Of a stretch of DNA of 64,000 nt, positions 20,973 through 32,509 are shown in pieces. The position numbers and the translations under genes were made by a program. Location of the stretch: NCBI GenBank assembly GCA_963971225.1, contig OZ020270.1:74664432-74728431 (forward strand). Direction: 5' to 3'. The DNA comes from Melieria omissa. Lineage: Eukaryota > Arthropoda > Insecta > Diptera > Ulidiidae. Positions within the stretch are counted from its first letter, which is position 1, and each line of letters starts with the position of its first letter. The notes below the pieces were generated by a model, which ran no database searches, was not told the origin of the DNA, and saw nothing but the letters and a program-made list of their open reading frames with translations.

Positions 20973-22767
20973 AGGTGCGTAACATAATTATAAGACACTC
21001 AGAAAATTTCACTTTGCAGCTTCGCCAAATCTAAACAGTAATTTTTTTTAGAAAAACAAAAACGCGGAATAATTTTGTGAAGTATCAGTTTTAATTTTGG
21101 GTACAACTTAATATTCCTAGAAATTCCTGTCAAATATACCGTTAACTTTTATGAAAATGATTAATATGTTGTCTAGCTGCAATCGTAAGAAAATTATAAG
21201 ACACATAGGTTTTTTTTAGTTTACGTAAACAAATATTTTATTATTTTTTTTACAAACGTTGAATCAATAACACAGCGCAACAAAAAACACTTTTTTTCTG
21301 TTGCATGGAGTTTTTCTACTGTTTCTTACTAATTTGGGTGCGCTGATTCCGAATCTACCCTCCGATTTTTTCTAGCAGCTCTAGTTTGTGAGATATAGGT
21401 ACCCTGTCATTTTTTCAGTTTTTCCTCTACTTTTTCCATATTTTCGATCGTAGTTTCTAAACCAAAAAACCGATTCACATGATTTTCACCTTATCGCATT
21501 AACAACACCGCACGGCTTCTTTTCCGATGCAACTTATTTTCATAAATGTTAAAATGCCGCGGTAATTGGACCTCAAAGTTGGAAAAAATGTAATTTTAAG
21601 GCGTTTTCTTTGATGGTCAAAAACATACACATTTTTTGTAAAACAATTAACGAGTTAAGTGTATAACGAAAGTCGACACATCAAGCAATACAACACAGCT
21701 ACATTATTTGGCGGAATACACATTCGCATCGAAATAACAGGAAAAATGTACCATCGCGATTTTCATCACTTTTCATACTTTTTCCTTAAAAAATTAGGGG
21801 CCTGAAAATATGCAAAGTTTTTAATTTTTTTTTGTTTCGAAAAATTCAAAATATTTTTGTTTTTGCTTGTATTCCAAACTATAAATGGAACATAAAAAAG
21901 AGCATATTTTGAGGCTCCTAATTTTTTAAGGAAAAAGTATGAAAAGAGATGAAAATCGCTATGGTAAAGTTTTGTTATTATTTCGACGCGAATGTGTATT
22001 CCGATAAATAATTTGGCTGTGTTGTATTGCTTGATGTTTCTTCTTAAGATATTCATATACTTCGAAACTTGATTTATGAAACATCTGTACAATTTTCGCC
22101 ATCAGAAAAAACGCCTTGAAATTCAATATTTTCTTACTTTGAAACCTTATTATCACGCCCATTTAGAACGCATAAAATTGATTAATGTCAGGAAAGATGG
22201 CGTGAAATGTTGTAAGTGCAACGATATAAAAATAATGTCGATAGGATTATTGGTTAAGAAATAACAGTCGAAAACGAGAAAAAAGCCAAGGAAAATTCGA
22301 AAAAGTGACACGCCCATTTTTTGCAAAAACTAGAGCTGTTACATAAAAACAGAGTATGGTTTTGAAAACAGCGTGGAAAAACGATTCAGATTCATGTAAA
22401 AAACTGCATGCAACAGACATGCTGTTGTGCAGTGTAATTAATGATACCAGCCCCTTTCTTTCCAACATCAAACAACTGTTTTCACATGGTAAAAAAATAA
22501 TAAAATATTTGTTAACGTAAACTAAAAAAAACCTATGTGTCTTATAATTTTGTTACGATTGCAGCTACCTATAATATTACTCATCTTCATAAAAGCTATC
22601 GGTATATTTGACAGGAATTTCTAGGAATATTAAGTTGTACCCAAAATTAAAACTGATACTTCACAAAATTATTCTGGGTTTTTGCTTTTCTAAAAAAATT
22701 ACTGTTTAGATTTGGCGAAGCTGCAAAGTGAAATTTTCTGAGTGTCTTATAATTATGTTACGCACCT
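20973..22767. mobile_element. Long-TIR element within the nest
   Basis: 1.8 kb with TIRs of about 250 bp starting AGGTGCGTAACATAATTA and ending with the complement. TA flanks at 20971-20972 and 22768-22769. A second inverted pair deeper inside (CATCAAGCAATACAACACAG near 21680 and its complement near 22018-22037) makes much of the element foldable. Non-coding; class probably Tc1/mariner superfamily by its TA duplication. Confidence 0.75.
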
Positions 22768-22769
22768 TA

Positions 22770-23127
22770 GGTGGAGTTGAAGTCGCGTAGAAAAAAAAAC
22801 ACATCCTCCATTACGGACACTTAATCTCCGGATTGGCCCGACCGATTTAAAAAACTTTTCTTTTTATTAACTTATTTTATACAAGAATCCATCACAATAT
22901 TTAAGAAAATTTTTTATTTAAAGTACTTTTTCTGGGGAAAAAAGGTGAAAAACGCAGTAAATTTTTTTTTTATTTTTAGGGTTTACTTAATTTTTCTGGT
23001 GAATTCCTGTGTCCGAAAGCTTAATAATTATGAATCTTTTTTGTTTTTTTTGTGTCAGATTAGCCAATCCGGAGATTAAGTGTCCGTAATGGAGGATGTT
23101 TTTTTTTCTACGCGACTTCAGCTCACC
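22770..23127. mobile_element. MITE adjoining the long-TIR element
   Basis: 358 bp with TIRs of about 65 bp (GGTGGAGTTGAAGTCGCG... with GGACACTTAATCTCCGGATT). It is flanked by TA on both sides, the left TA shared with the neighbouring element at 20973-22767. Non-coding. Confidence 0.78.
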
Positions 23128-23492
23128 TATATAAGTGACAATATGCTAAAAAAATGGAATTTGTTTGTGTTCTTCACTATATTGTAAAAAAAATTTCAAA
23201 AATATTGATAATAGAGGAGCTGAACAATAAATAATTTTGAAAAGCATTGAAAATTCCCCTTTCTAACGTGCCATGCTACCTTAAATAAGGGCAATTTTTT
23301 TATTCCCAAAAATATGGATAATGACACTGTGCAAGTCGAAAATTCCGAGATGGGGGGACCTACTGAGCGACTTTTCTATAGGTATACTGAGTTGAGATCC
23401 ACCAGCCCTTTGGCTCGATTGGCTCTAGTTTAAAAGATATCCAACTTTGAATTTTGCTCATTTTAGTCGAGTTCGTCGCTTAAGTTGCTTAA

Positions 23493-24197
23493 GGGGAGGT
23501 TTTTTCAAATTTGGCCAAAAAAAGGCCTAAGTTTGGAAATGATTTGTGGCATGATGAAAAAACATAGAAACATCCGGTTTTGACGGTTGAATGGGTATTT
23601 TATTATACAATAATATGATATATTTTTTGTAACAAACTTCAAAATGGCGGCTGAACAATAGCGGCTTTCGTCGATCACTGCCTGAAAAATCTCGTCTCCG
23701 AATTTCAAGCCTACAGCCTCTTGTAGTAATCTGAAATGAAAAAGTATTTTTTTAATGAAAGTAGATGAAATTTTCTATGGCTTATACCTAACTATAATGA
23801 TTTTTGACCAAAAATTGACTGACATTTTTTTTTGCCACTTTTTTTGTTATTAAACCTTAATTATAAATAACAATTTAATGGTAACTTATGCTCGTTTTAG
23901 GTATAAGCCATACAGAAAATGATCACCTTTCAAACATGCTTTAGATTAAGGAAATTAGAACAATAGATCAAGAGATATCCTTGAAATTCAGACGGAAAAC
24001 GTGGTTCCGAGAAAAACGCGTTGAAAGATAGCAGCTCCGGAAAAAAAACTGGGGAAAACACTGTAGAAGAAACAACCTCGTGTGCGGACAAGGCGCTCGT
24101 ATCGAAAAATCCTTTCGTACACATATTCTACGGACATACAGCTTTCATTGTATGTGAAAAAGAACGATTTTTTCAAAAAAAATTGAAAAACCTCCCC
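23493..24197. mobile_element. TTAA-flanked MITE
   Basis: 705 bp with inverted ends GGGGAGGTTTTT / AAAAACCTCCCC, each bordered by TTAA (23489-23492 and 24198-24201), the piggyBac-type duplication. Contains a second small inverted pair (TATGGCTTATACCTA near 23776 and its complement near 23898). Non-coding. Confidence 0.75.
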
Positions 24198-24223
24198 TTA
24201 AGTTAAAAATCCAAAAAAAATAC

Positions 24224-24708
24224 TGGTACGAATACTAGGTCTAGTGGGCTGTTACGTATCACTGGATTGTGCAATTTGAAAATCAAACAACTTTAACTAT
24301 CCAAACGCAGTCAATAAGAACCAACAATCACTTTATTTCACACTTTTATACTTCACTGTCTTTACACTTAATTATTTGCTTAGTTGCTCCGTGTGGCACC
24401 TTCACTAGTCAAAATCAGACTGACTCGCTGCGCCGCTCCCGGCTGCCTTTTCTACCCGTCCGGCCATCGCGCAGATCGTTCTCGCACATTCCGGAGTGGA
24501 CTAAAGATTTCCATGATGATCGCGACCATCATTGCCAGATTGGACTAAAAGTAGCCATCATTGCCAGGTTGGAGTAAAAGTTGCCATCATTGCCAGGTTG
24601 GCCTAAAAGTTTCCCTTATTATCGCGGCCGTCGTTGTCAGATTGAATTATAGCACGGCACGTAGCGGCAGGGTTGCTTTGCACAGCGACAGACTGTCTTA
24701 TCGTTACA
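24224..24708 (-). repeat. Gypsy A 3' LTR
   Basis: 485 bp. Homologous to 29772-30240 with scattered substitutions and one extra internal repeat unit near 24555-24600. The outer terminus is mutated (TGG...). Confidence 0.9.
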
Positions 24709-24719
24709 CTGCCCACCAC

Positions 24720-27700
24720 TTAGACGTGTTCGTCCCGAACAAGTGCCGAGGTTCCGCTGTGATAAGGCGCCAGGCGCTCCAAATGGACTACCTTCAGCTT
24801 AGCCCCTTTATTGCTGCAACGTTGAATCCTGTATACCACGTCGTTTATCCTAGTCACGACTTCGTACGGTCCTTCCCATGACGCTTGAAGTTTTGGAGAC
24901 AAACCTTTCCTCCGCTGCGGGTTGTAGAGCATTACTAGATCGCCTTCTTGGAACCCTGCTGAGTTGGCCCGTAGATCATATCTGGTTTTAGCCTTATCGC
25001 TGACCAGTTTGGTGCGGCTCCTTATAAACTGGTGAATTTCCTCCAGTTCCGCCCGCTTATTGACCACGTAGTCCGTCTTAGCGCCTCCCGTCGTGCTGAC
25101 TACCCCGAACTACAAGTTAGCGGGTAACCGCAACTCTGTGCCGAACACTGCTCGGGCTGGATTGAGTGATGTCGTATCGTGCGGGGCTGACCTATACGCC
25201 ATCAGGAACAGGGGGATATGCGTGTCCCAATCCTTTTGATTCCTGCCTACCACTTTCCGCAGGTATTCCTCCAGTGTCCGGTTAAAGCGTTCCACCATGC
25301 CGTCGGACTGTGGGTGCAAAGGCGTGGTACGAGTTTTCTTTATCCCCAGCAGCTCACAAACTTCCTTGAATACCACAGACTCGAAATTCCGGCCTTGATC
25401 TGAGTGCAACTCCAACGGAACTCCGAACCGTGCTACCCAGTTGTTTACCAGCTTTTCCGAGATCGTAGTGGCCTCCTGGTTAGGAATAGGGTACACTTCG
25501 GGCCATTTACTGAAATAATCCATTACCACCAGCACATATTTGTTGCCTTGAGTGCTAGTTGGGAATGGGCCGGCGACGACCATAGCAATCCTTTTAAAGG
25601 GCGCTCCCACGTTGTACTGCTTTATGTAGCCTCGAGATCTTCTTGTCGGCCCTTTCGCGGCTGAACATCGGTCACAGCTCTTAATCCACTCGGCTACAGA
25701 CTCCTGACATCCTACCCAGTAGAATCGTCTTTTTATTTTGGCGACGGTTTTGGTGATGCCCAGGTGCCCTCCACTGGAGTCGTTATGGTATGCCTCGATG
25801 ACCTCGTTGATTCTGCATTTCGGCACTACCATTAGGAAGTTGCTGGTCCGACCATCCGCGCTTTCCCATTCGCGGTACAGACATCCTTCTTTCAGCTGCA
25901 GACTTTTCCAATGTGCCCAGTAAGCCTTAGCGATCGGGCTTTCACCGGCCATTTCCTGCCAGTCTGGACGTGCGCCTTGCTCCTTGCTTTCAACGATTTT
26001 TGCAAGATCCGCATCCTCACGCTGGTCTTTTCGTAGCCTCCCCGTAGACCACTCTTCCTCTGGCATAACGCTTACCAACCGGACGTCCACTATCTGTTCT
26101 TTACTTTCGGCTCGCGAGCACTGCCTGCATTCGACTTTGCACGGACGGCGTGACAAGGCATCGGCATTTCCATGGCTACTGCCTTTGCGATGCTCTATCG
26201 TGTAGTCGTAGCTCTGCAGTCGCTCGATCCACCGCGCCAATTGCCCTTCAGGATCTTTAAAGTTCAGGAGCCATTTCAATGCCGCATGATCTGTGCGCGG
26301 GCGAAACCTTTGTCCATACAGATATTCGTGGAAGTGTTTTACGCAGTCCAATACCGCCAGCAGTTCTCTCCGTGTCACACAGTAGTTGCGCTTCGGTTTC
26401 GATAGAACCCTACTGTAGTACGCTATCACTTGTTCCTGGCCGTCTATTATCTGTGATAGCACACCGCCAATACTATTCCCGCTTGCATCTGAATCCAGCA
26501 CAAACATCTCCCCAGGCACGGGGAAGGCCAGAATTGGGGCACTGCACAGTTTTTCCTTCAGACGTGCAAAAGCCTGTTCCTGCTCCTCGTTCCACTCGAA
26601 AGCTTGGCTCTTTTCGTCAGTTTGTGCAAAATGCTGGCTATGGTCGCGAATCCCGGAACAAAGCGGCGGTAGTATGTGCACAGGCCCAGGAAACTGCGGA
26701 GTTCGTGTAGATTGCGTGGCCGGGGCCACTCCTTCACCGCCTTGGTTTTGCCTTCATCCGTATGTACTCCGCGGGCGGAAACCGTATGACCCAGATACTT
26801 GACCTCCTTTTGGAACAGCGAGCACTTCTTTGGGTTGAGTTTAAGCCCGGCTTCTCGTATCCGCTCGAATACCTCCTTTAGCTTTCCCAGGTGGTCGTCG
26901 AAATTTTTACCCATCACGATTATGTCGTCGAGGTACACCAGACACGTCCGCCAATGCAGCCCTTTTAGCACGCGTTCCATTAGCCGCTCGAATGTTGCTG
27001 GTGCGTTGCAGAGTCCAAACGGCATGACGGTGAACTGCCACAAACCATCGCCAACACTAAAAGCCGTTTTCTCCTTGTCCTTGTCTGCAAGCTCTACCTG
27101 CCAATAGCCGCTGCGTAAGTCGAGCGTGGAGAACCACTGTGTACCTGACAGTGTGTCCAGGATGTCATCGATCCAAGGTAGTGGATAACTGTCCTTCTTG
27201 GAGACCTTATTGAGCTTCCGATAATCCACACAAAATCGACAACTAACACGACCGGCGAGCACCAGGGGCCCGAAGAAGGCTCTATGACCTTTTCTTTACC
27301 CATGTTTTCGATTAAAGTTGCGCCCTCCTCCCTCTTGGCCAGAGGAACTCGTCTTGGCGGTTGGCGGATTGGTTTCGCACTTCCGGTGTCGATGTTGTGT
27401 TTCACTATGGCTGTTCTTCCGCCTGCTTCTGCCGCAAATATTGACCCATAGTGCTGCAGGAGTGACCTCGCCTTCTGTTTCTGCTTGGCCGTCAACTCGC
27501 TGCTCCACTGGTTCCCCTGCGGTATGGCGTCCATGTTAAAATCGCTCTTCTTATTACCTCCAGGTGGGCTACTCTCGCAATTGACCACTGCTACAGCTTC
27601 CTTACACTCGCCAATTACCTCATCTTTCCCGACATATCTGGGTGCATTCAGGGGGTTCAGTATTCTGACTGGTATTCTGCCATTTTTAGGTTCCACAAAT

Positions 27701-28169
27701 GTACGTCCGATGATGATGTTGTCGTGTCCTTGTTTCGGTGCTTCTAAAACCAACAGCCGACTCGTCCCATCGTCCTCGTCCACCTCCTGTGTTGACACGA
27801 TACAACCTTCCTTACCGCCACGCTTCGCTCATAGCCGGTGTGCAGCGGGAATTCAACGTTGGCATATCTCAGCACATTTTCCTTCAGGTCCAGCGTAAAA
27901 CCGTGCCTAATCATGAAATCCACGCCGATAATCACGTCGTCCATTATATCCGCGACGATGAACTCATGTTCCAGGCTGCTGGTGCCGATAGCAATCGTTT
28001 TTGTAACTTTCCCTCTCACCGGCGCGCGCTCGCCAGTCGCAGTCCGCAGCTGTATGCCATGCAGCGGTTCCCAGTTCTTCAGCAGCTTCCTTTTTATGAT
28101 CGAATATGACGCTCCAGTATCCAGTGTCAACACGAACAACTTTCCATCTATCCTTCCTTCAATTGTCAA
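24720..28169 (-). pseudogene. Gypsy A pol: protease, RT, RNase H, integrase
   Basis: Protease with LTLDTGASYSIIK near 28115. A frameshift near 27790-27800 leads to the linker, then RT. A small deletion near 27260 removes a lysine-rich block present in element B and shifts the frame. RT core [21 protein letters not shown] and the catalytic YLDD near 26930. A further frameshift near 26600-26700 precedes RNase H (LDSDASGNSIGG, TRRELLAV, TDHAALKWLL). Integrase: HHCC head (HLGITK...CDRCSAAK), then IAMVVAGPFP where the first catalytic Asp should stand (GTC at 25578-25580), HSDQGRNF, and the Glu of MVERFNRTLEE. In-frame TAG near 25108, then a GPY/F-type tail (SWEGPYEVVTRI). Confidence 0.88.
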
Positions 28170-28258
28170 GCTGCTGGGCTGTAGTTTCAGCTGTGAGACA
28201 AGGACGGTGGGGCGGCAGATTGTGGGGATCAGCTCACGCCCCTTTAGGCTGACCCGTT

Positions 28259-29698
28259 TTACGACTCGCCGTCCTCAGCCTTGCGCTTGTTGGCTGGGCC
28301 TCGATTGTCAGTATTCCTCGCTTCAGGCGATTGCGACTGGGAATGGGAACGCCTCTTCCGTTGGCGGCAGTCTCGTGATATGTGGCCCTGCTTGCCACAT
28401 ACCCAGCAAACAACTTTAGTGGAGACCACCCGTGGCCTGTCCGGTATCTCAGAGCTTATTGCCTGGATCGCAATGTCGTTGTTCGGCTGGATCTGGCGTA
28501 CCCCTGCAGGTGCATACCGAGTGCTCCCAATCCATGTCGCCACGTATGTCATCGCGCTGGTCACCGTCTCCCTAAATGTCGGCTTGCCCATCATCAACGC
28601 ACTGCGACGTGTCTCCAGATCATGAAGACCTTCAATAAACGACTCAATCTTCATCCTCTCGAGATCATCAGCACCAAATTTTGGGAAGCACAACTGTACG
28701 AGCCGCTCAATGTCTGCTGCATATGTCTGCAGCGCCTCGTTGGCTCTTTGCTTGCGGTTCTTCAGCTCACAGCAGTATAGCGCATGGTTGTGCTCGTCAC
28801 TATACTTCGCTGCTAACGCTTTCATGATGGCACCGTAATCACTTCTTAAACATTCTGGAACTGATTTGATTACCTCTATCAGCGCCAGTGCCAATCTCCG
28901 ACCCTTCCTGATATCTGTCCACTGATTTTCCAAAGCAGCCAAGTCCAATTGCAATTTAAATGTATCGAACGGCGCAGCACCATCATAAGTAGGCACTTCT
29001 GTTCTGGCAGCAAAATCGTTCTGAAACGGTGGCAAACATTCTCGTGGCTGTACCTCTCGAAGCCGTCCGGCTATCTTTCTGTGCATCGAATCTTCCAGAC
29101 TGTCAACTCGTTTGTTCAAGGACTCATCCAAGTTGTCAACTCGTCTGTTCAAGGATTCACCCATTTCGTCAACTCGTTTGTCTCAATTGTCTATTCGCGT
29201 CTCGAGATGCTCAACTTTCACGTTCAGCCTATTGGAAATTTCCTCCACCTTCTGCTCTATGCGCGCAGAATTTTCCGCCATTTCTCGATTTGCAGTCTCG
29301 ACTTTTGCCGAAATTTCGAGATTCGTAGTTTCCAGCTTCGCTGCCATTTCTCGGTTCGTAGTTTCCAGCTTCGCTGCCATTTCTCGATTCGCTGTTTCCA
29401 TTTGCGCCGACATGCCTTTGAGTGCAGCCATTAGTTGGCTCATGTCCAACGCTTGTATTGGTGCAGCCGCTGCAGCCGTACTCTGTAGCGAAGCAGCACC
29501 AGCAGGCGACTTCTCCGCCTTGGCCGACGCCTCTAGTTCTTGCGCTCCGAACTCGTGCACAGTCCAATCGACGCCTCGTGCCTCACATGCTTCTCGCAAG
29601 CGCAACTGCAACTCCACCTTTCCGTCAGCAGTCGGCAAATTCCAGGCAGCCAGCTCCTTCTTCAGCTGGTCTACCTTTAGCAGCTCGAGTTTAACCAT
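28259..29698 (-). pseudogene. Gypsy A gag with SAP-like domain
   Basis: Starts at ATG 29698 (MVKLELLKVDQLKKEL). Residues about 5-40 fit a SAP DNA-binding motif (LKVDQLKKELAAWNLP...GKVELQLRL). An Ala-rich linker and a coiled coil of repeated ANREMAAKLETT units follow. After one in-frame TGA at 29183-29185 the frame resumes without shift (KRVDEMGESLNRRV). The Gypsy capsid-type region contains PTYDGAAPFDTFKLQL. A CCHC knuckle CWVCGKQGHISRDC lies near 28375-28415, followed by an Arg/Ser-rich tail. Stop at 28259. One nonsense mutation is the only visible break. Confidence 0.88.
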
Positions 29699-29752
29699 GT
29701 CCGTGGTTTTATAATTTTATTTATTTATTTGTTTGCTTTCAATTTTCCACAA

Positions 29753-29769
29753 TCCCACTTCTGACACCA
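29753..29769 (-). promoter_or_regulatory. Gypsy A primer-binding site, tRNA-Leu type
   Basis: Minus strand TGGTGTCAGAAGTGGGA two bases inside the 5' LTR. It is complementary to a eukaryotic tRNA-Leu 3' end (TTCTGAC acceptor strand plus ACCA) as I recall it. Confidence 0.75.
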
Positions 29770-29771
29770 AA

Positions 29772-30240
29772 TGTTACGAATACTAGGTCTAGTGGGCTGT
29801 TACGTATTACTTGTTACGTATTACTGGATTGTGCAATTTGAAAATCAAACAACTTTAACTATCCAAACGCAGTCAATAAGAACCAACAATCATTTTATTT
29901 CACACTTTTATACTTCACTGTCTTTACACTTAATTATTTGCTTAGTTGCTCCGTGTGGCACCTTCACTACTCAAAATCAGACTGACTCGCTGCGCCGCAC
30001 CCGGCTGCCTTTTATACCTGTCCGGCCATCGCGCAGATCGTTCTCGCACATTCCGGAGTGGACTAAAGGTTTCCATGATGATCGCGACCATCATTGCCAG
30101 GTTGGACTAAAAGTTGCCATCATTTCCAGGTTGGCCTAAAAGTTTCCCTTATTATCGCGGCCGTCGTTGCCAGATTGAATTATAGCACGGCGCGTAGGGA
30201 CAGGGTTGCTTTCACAGCGACAGACTGTCTTATCGTTACA
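29772..30240 (-). repeat. Gypsy A 5' LTR
   Basis: 469 bp, TGTTACGAATAC...CTTATCGTTACA. Compared with the other LTR it has an extra TTACGTATTACTTG-type duplication near 29805-29825 and lacks one CCATCATTGCCAGGTTGG unit. Confidence 0.9.
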
Positions 30241-31073
30241 ATACACTCAAACTGTGTTTTCGACAAAAATCTCCCAAAAACCCCACTTTCGTCGAGGCAT
30301 TAAAACAGTATAGCGAACCCTCGTGAAAAAAATAAATTAGTATGCTTTTATATAGAGGGTTGGCTCCTGCATCATTGTAAAGGGAATTTCTCAGGCTACA
30401 ATATGGTAGCAAACTTATTGTACGTTAGTAATGGATTTTTTCGAGAAAAAATCCGTTAAAAGAACATTTTTATAATTTTTTTAAATTTTTCTCTGAAGGT
30501 TTTTATACCAAATAATGAAAAATTTGTTGATTAGTGTACCAAGTAATTTGTAGGGGTTCAGAAAGTGCGCAGTCCTATCGAGCTGCGTATTTTACAAAAA
30601 GAGGCCACTTCGTACATTTATTTATTCTATTACAAAAATCAATTTATTTCATAGGTTTATGTAATTAATCTAGTAGGTATTTATTTGCATATTTATTTAT
30701 TTAATTAAATAATCTAGAAATACAGTATTCCTTACAGATTATGTAGAACTAGTGAGACAATTACTGTTTACTATGTAATTAATTCATTTAATATTAGCTT
30801 AAAGCTATTTTTAGAAATTGAAAAGTCAATTGCCAAAGAATTTGAGAGCGAATTCAGTTCTTTCAAAGCTCTATATATGGGAGCATGGGAAGCGTACACA
30901 GTTCTGACGCATTCAAGTAAGAATATATCATTACTCCGAAGACTTCTAGCAGGAATATGAAAGGAAATGCGCTCAAGCAGGCATCGGGAATCAATCACTC
31001 CACTAATAATGTCGAAAACAAAGGAAAGTGAAAGGATTACCCTCCTACTGTGTAGCGATTTTAAGTTGATTAA
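30241..31073. other. Non-coding repeats right of Gypsy A
   Basis: No gene. Positions 30480-30690 (GTTCAGAAAGTGCGCAGTCC, TCGAGCTGCGTATTTTAC) recur inverted at 31300-31510, forming a long imperfect palindrome across the neighbouring MITE. Remaining sequence is AT-rich and unassigned. Confidence 0.6.
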
Positions 31074-31896
31074 CTCTTTCGGTACTTCTTTTTTGTTTTT
31101 AACTTTAAAAATCATTCTTTTCCATTTTATTACTTACTGTTTAAGCCTACATAATGAATAATCAAAAGTCATTTTTTAAAATATTGTTCGAAAAAGTGGA
31201 TTTTGGGCATCATGCAATATGGCATAGTAAGAAATAAAAAAAATCGTACAGCCTTAGTGAACTATATTTGGGATCTAACTTTTTTTACACTTACTAAAGT
31301 AATAAATACCTACTAGATTACTTACATAAACCTATAAAATAAATTGATTTTTGCAATAGAATAAATAAAAGTACGAAGTGACCTCTTTTTGTAAAATACG
31401 CAGCTCGATAGGACTGCGCACTTTCTGAACCCTTACAAGTTACTTGGTACACTAATCAAAATATTTAATTCATTATTTGGTATAAAAATCTTCAGAGAAA
31501 AATACAAAAATTTAAAAATATAGTATCCACAAGTGGTTGACCTAAATCAAGCATTGAAAAGAGGCTATGCCATATGGCATAGAATAACCGAAAGGGTTAA
31601 CAGACATCGTGCATCATAAGAAGGAATAGGATCGACAAAATTCAACGATCTCATTTATTTATTGCTTTAGTAAGTGTAAAAAAAGTTAGATCCCAAATAA
31701 AGTTCACTAAGGCTGTACGATTTTTTTGATTTCTTACTAAGCCATATGGCATGATGCCCAAAAACCACTTTTTCGAACAATATTCAAAATGAAATATCAA
31801 AATGACTTTTGATTATTCATTATGTAGGCTTAAACACTAATAAAATGGAAAAGAATGATTTTTAAAGTTACAAACAAAAAAGAAGTACCGAAAGGG
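31074..31896. mobile_element. PiggyBac-like MITE
   Basis: Inverted ends CTCTTTCGGTACTTCTTTTT / complement ending GTACCGAAAGGG. TTAA on both sides (31070-31073 and 31897-31900). The arms (31070-31310 and 31655-31896) pair over about 240 bp. A further CCGAAAGGG-TTAA end at 31588-31600 suggests two overlapping or nested copies. Non-coding. Confidence 0.7.
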
Positions 31897-32509
31897 TTAA
31901 AATATCTACAAACTTGCCGAAGAGAGTAAGGCGATATTCGGAACGATTTAGGACCAACGGCGACGAACTCGACTAAAATGAGCAAAATTCAAAGTCGAAT
32001 TTCTCTTAAACTAGAGCCAATCCAGCCAAACGGCTGGTGGATCTCAACTCAGTATACCTATAGAAAAGTCGCTCAGTAGGTCCCCCCCATGTTGCAATTT
32101 TTGAGGGTAAATTTCACGCACAGTGTAATTATTTTAGGTCTCTGCTTTAAGCATTTGTTGTTGTGCAATTTGTGCTTTTATCAAACAATTTGGTAACTTA
32201 TGGTTTTTACTCCTATTCTTTAACTTCATAAAACGGTTTTTGTGTATGGATTACAATAAAATCGTTATTTACAGATAGCGCGGAATTAGGATCGCTTCGT
32301 ATCTTAGGTGCGCCTAATTACGTGGGTAGAACGGAATTTGGAACAAATGAAGAATTTTCAATATACATTGTTCTTACCCTATGGAGTAAAATTTTGCAAA
32401 ATTTAATATTAAGTCAATAGTAAATATTACAAATATACAGGGTTTTTCATCATGAGCCGAAAAAGTAAATAAAGAAAAAAAATCAATTAAAATTTGAATT
32501 TTGATGAAA

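Larger units (their letters stand above)
20825..23281. mobile_element. Outer TIR element of a palindromic nest
   Basis: Ends AGGTAGCATGGCACGTTAGA at 20825 and the complement ending at 23281 extend as an imperfect inverted repeat of about 150 bp. It is flanked by TA, within TTAA on both sides, so either a TA or a TTAA duplication is possible. Its interior is split by two further TIR elements (20973-22767 and 22770-23127). No protein coding. Confidence 0.8.
24224..30240 (-). mobile_element. Ty3/Gypsy element A, full length
   Basis: 6.0-kb element read on the minus strand. LTRs 24224-24708 and 29772-30240 have TG...ACA ends (the left copy starts TGG instead of TGT). They are flanked by the 4-bp duplication ATAC (24220-24223 and 30241-30244). 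Contents in sense order: tRNA-Leu primer site, gag with SAP-like N-terminus and coiled coil, protease, RT, RNase H, integrase. LTR copies differ by a duplicated block near the 5' LTR start and a spare repeat unit in the 3' LTR, so the insertion is not recent. Stops, frameshifts and a lost integrase aspartate make it inactive. Confidence 0.93.
23325..32125. mobile_element. Composite with CACTGTGC-ended inverted repeats
   Basis: About 150 bp at 23325-23482 reappears inverted at about 31960-32125. Both include CCTACTGAGCGACTTTTCTA, GTTGAGATCCACCAGCC and TTGCTCATTTTAGTCGAG. Both start with CACTGTGC at the outer edge. The duplication is unclear (TGA/TAAT neighbours). The span between them is filled by younger insertions: 23493-24197, Gypsy A 24224-30240, and piggyBac-like repeats near 30480-31896. 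Confidence 0.65.

Noticed and set aside
24269..24577. ORFs in Gypsy A LTRs
   Set aside because: Same frame recurs at 29771-30139 and 39696-39950 because the LTR is repeated; antisense to the element.
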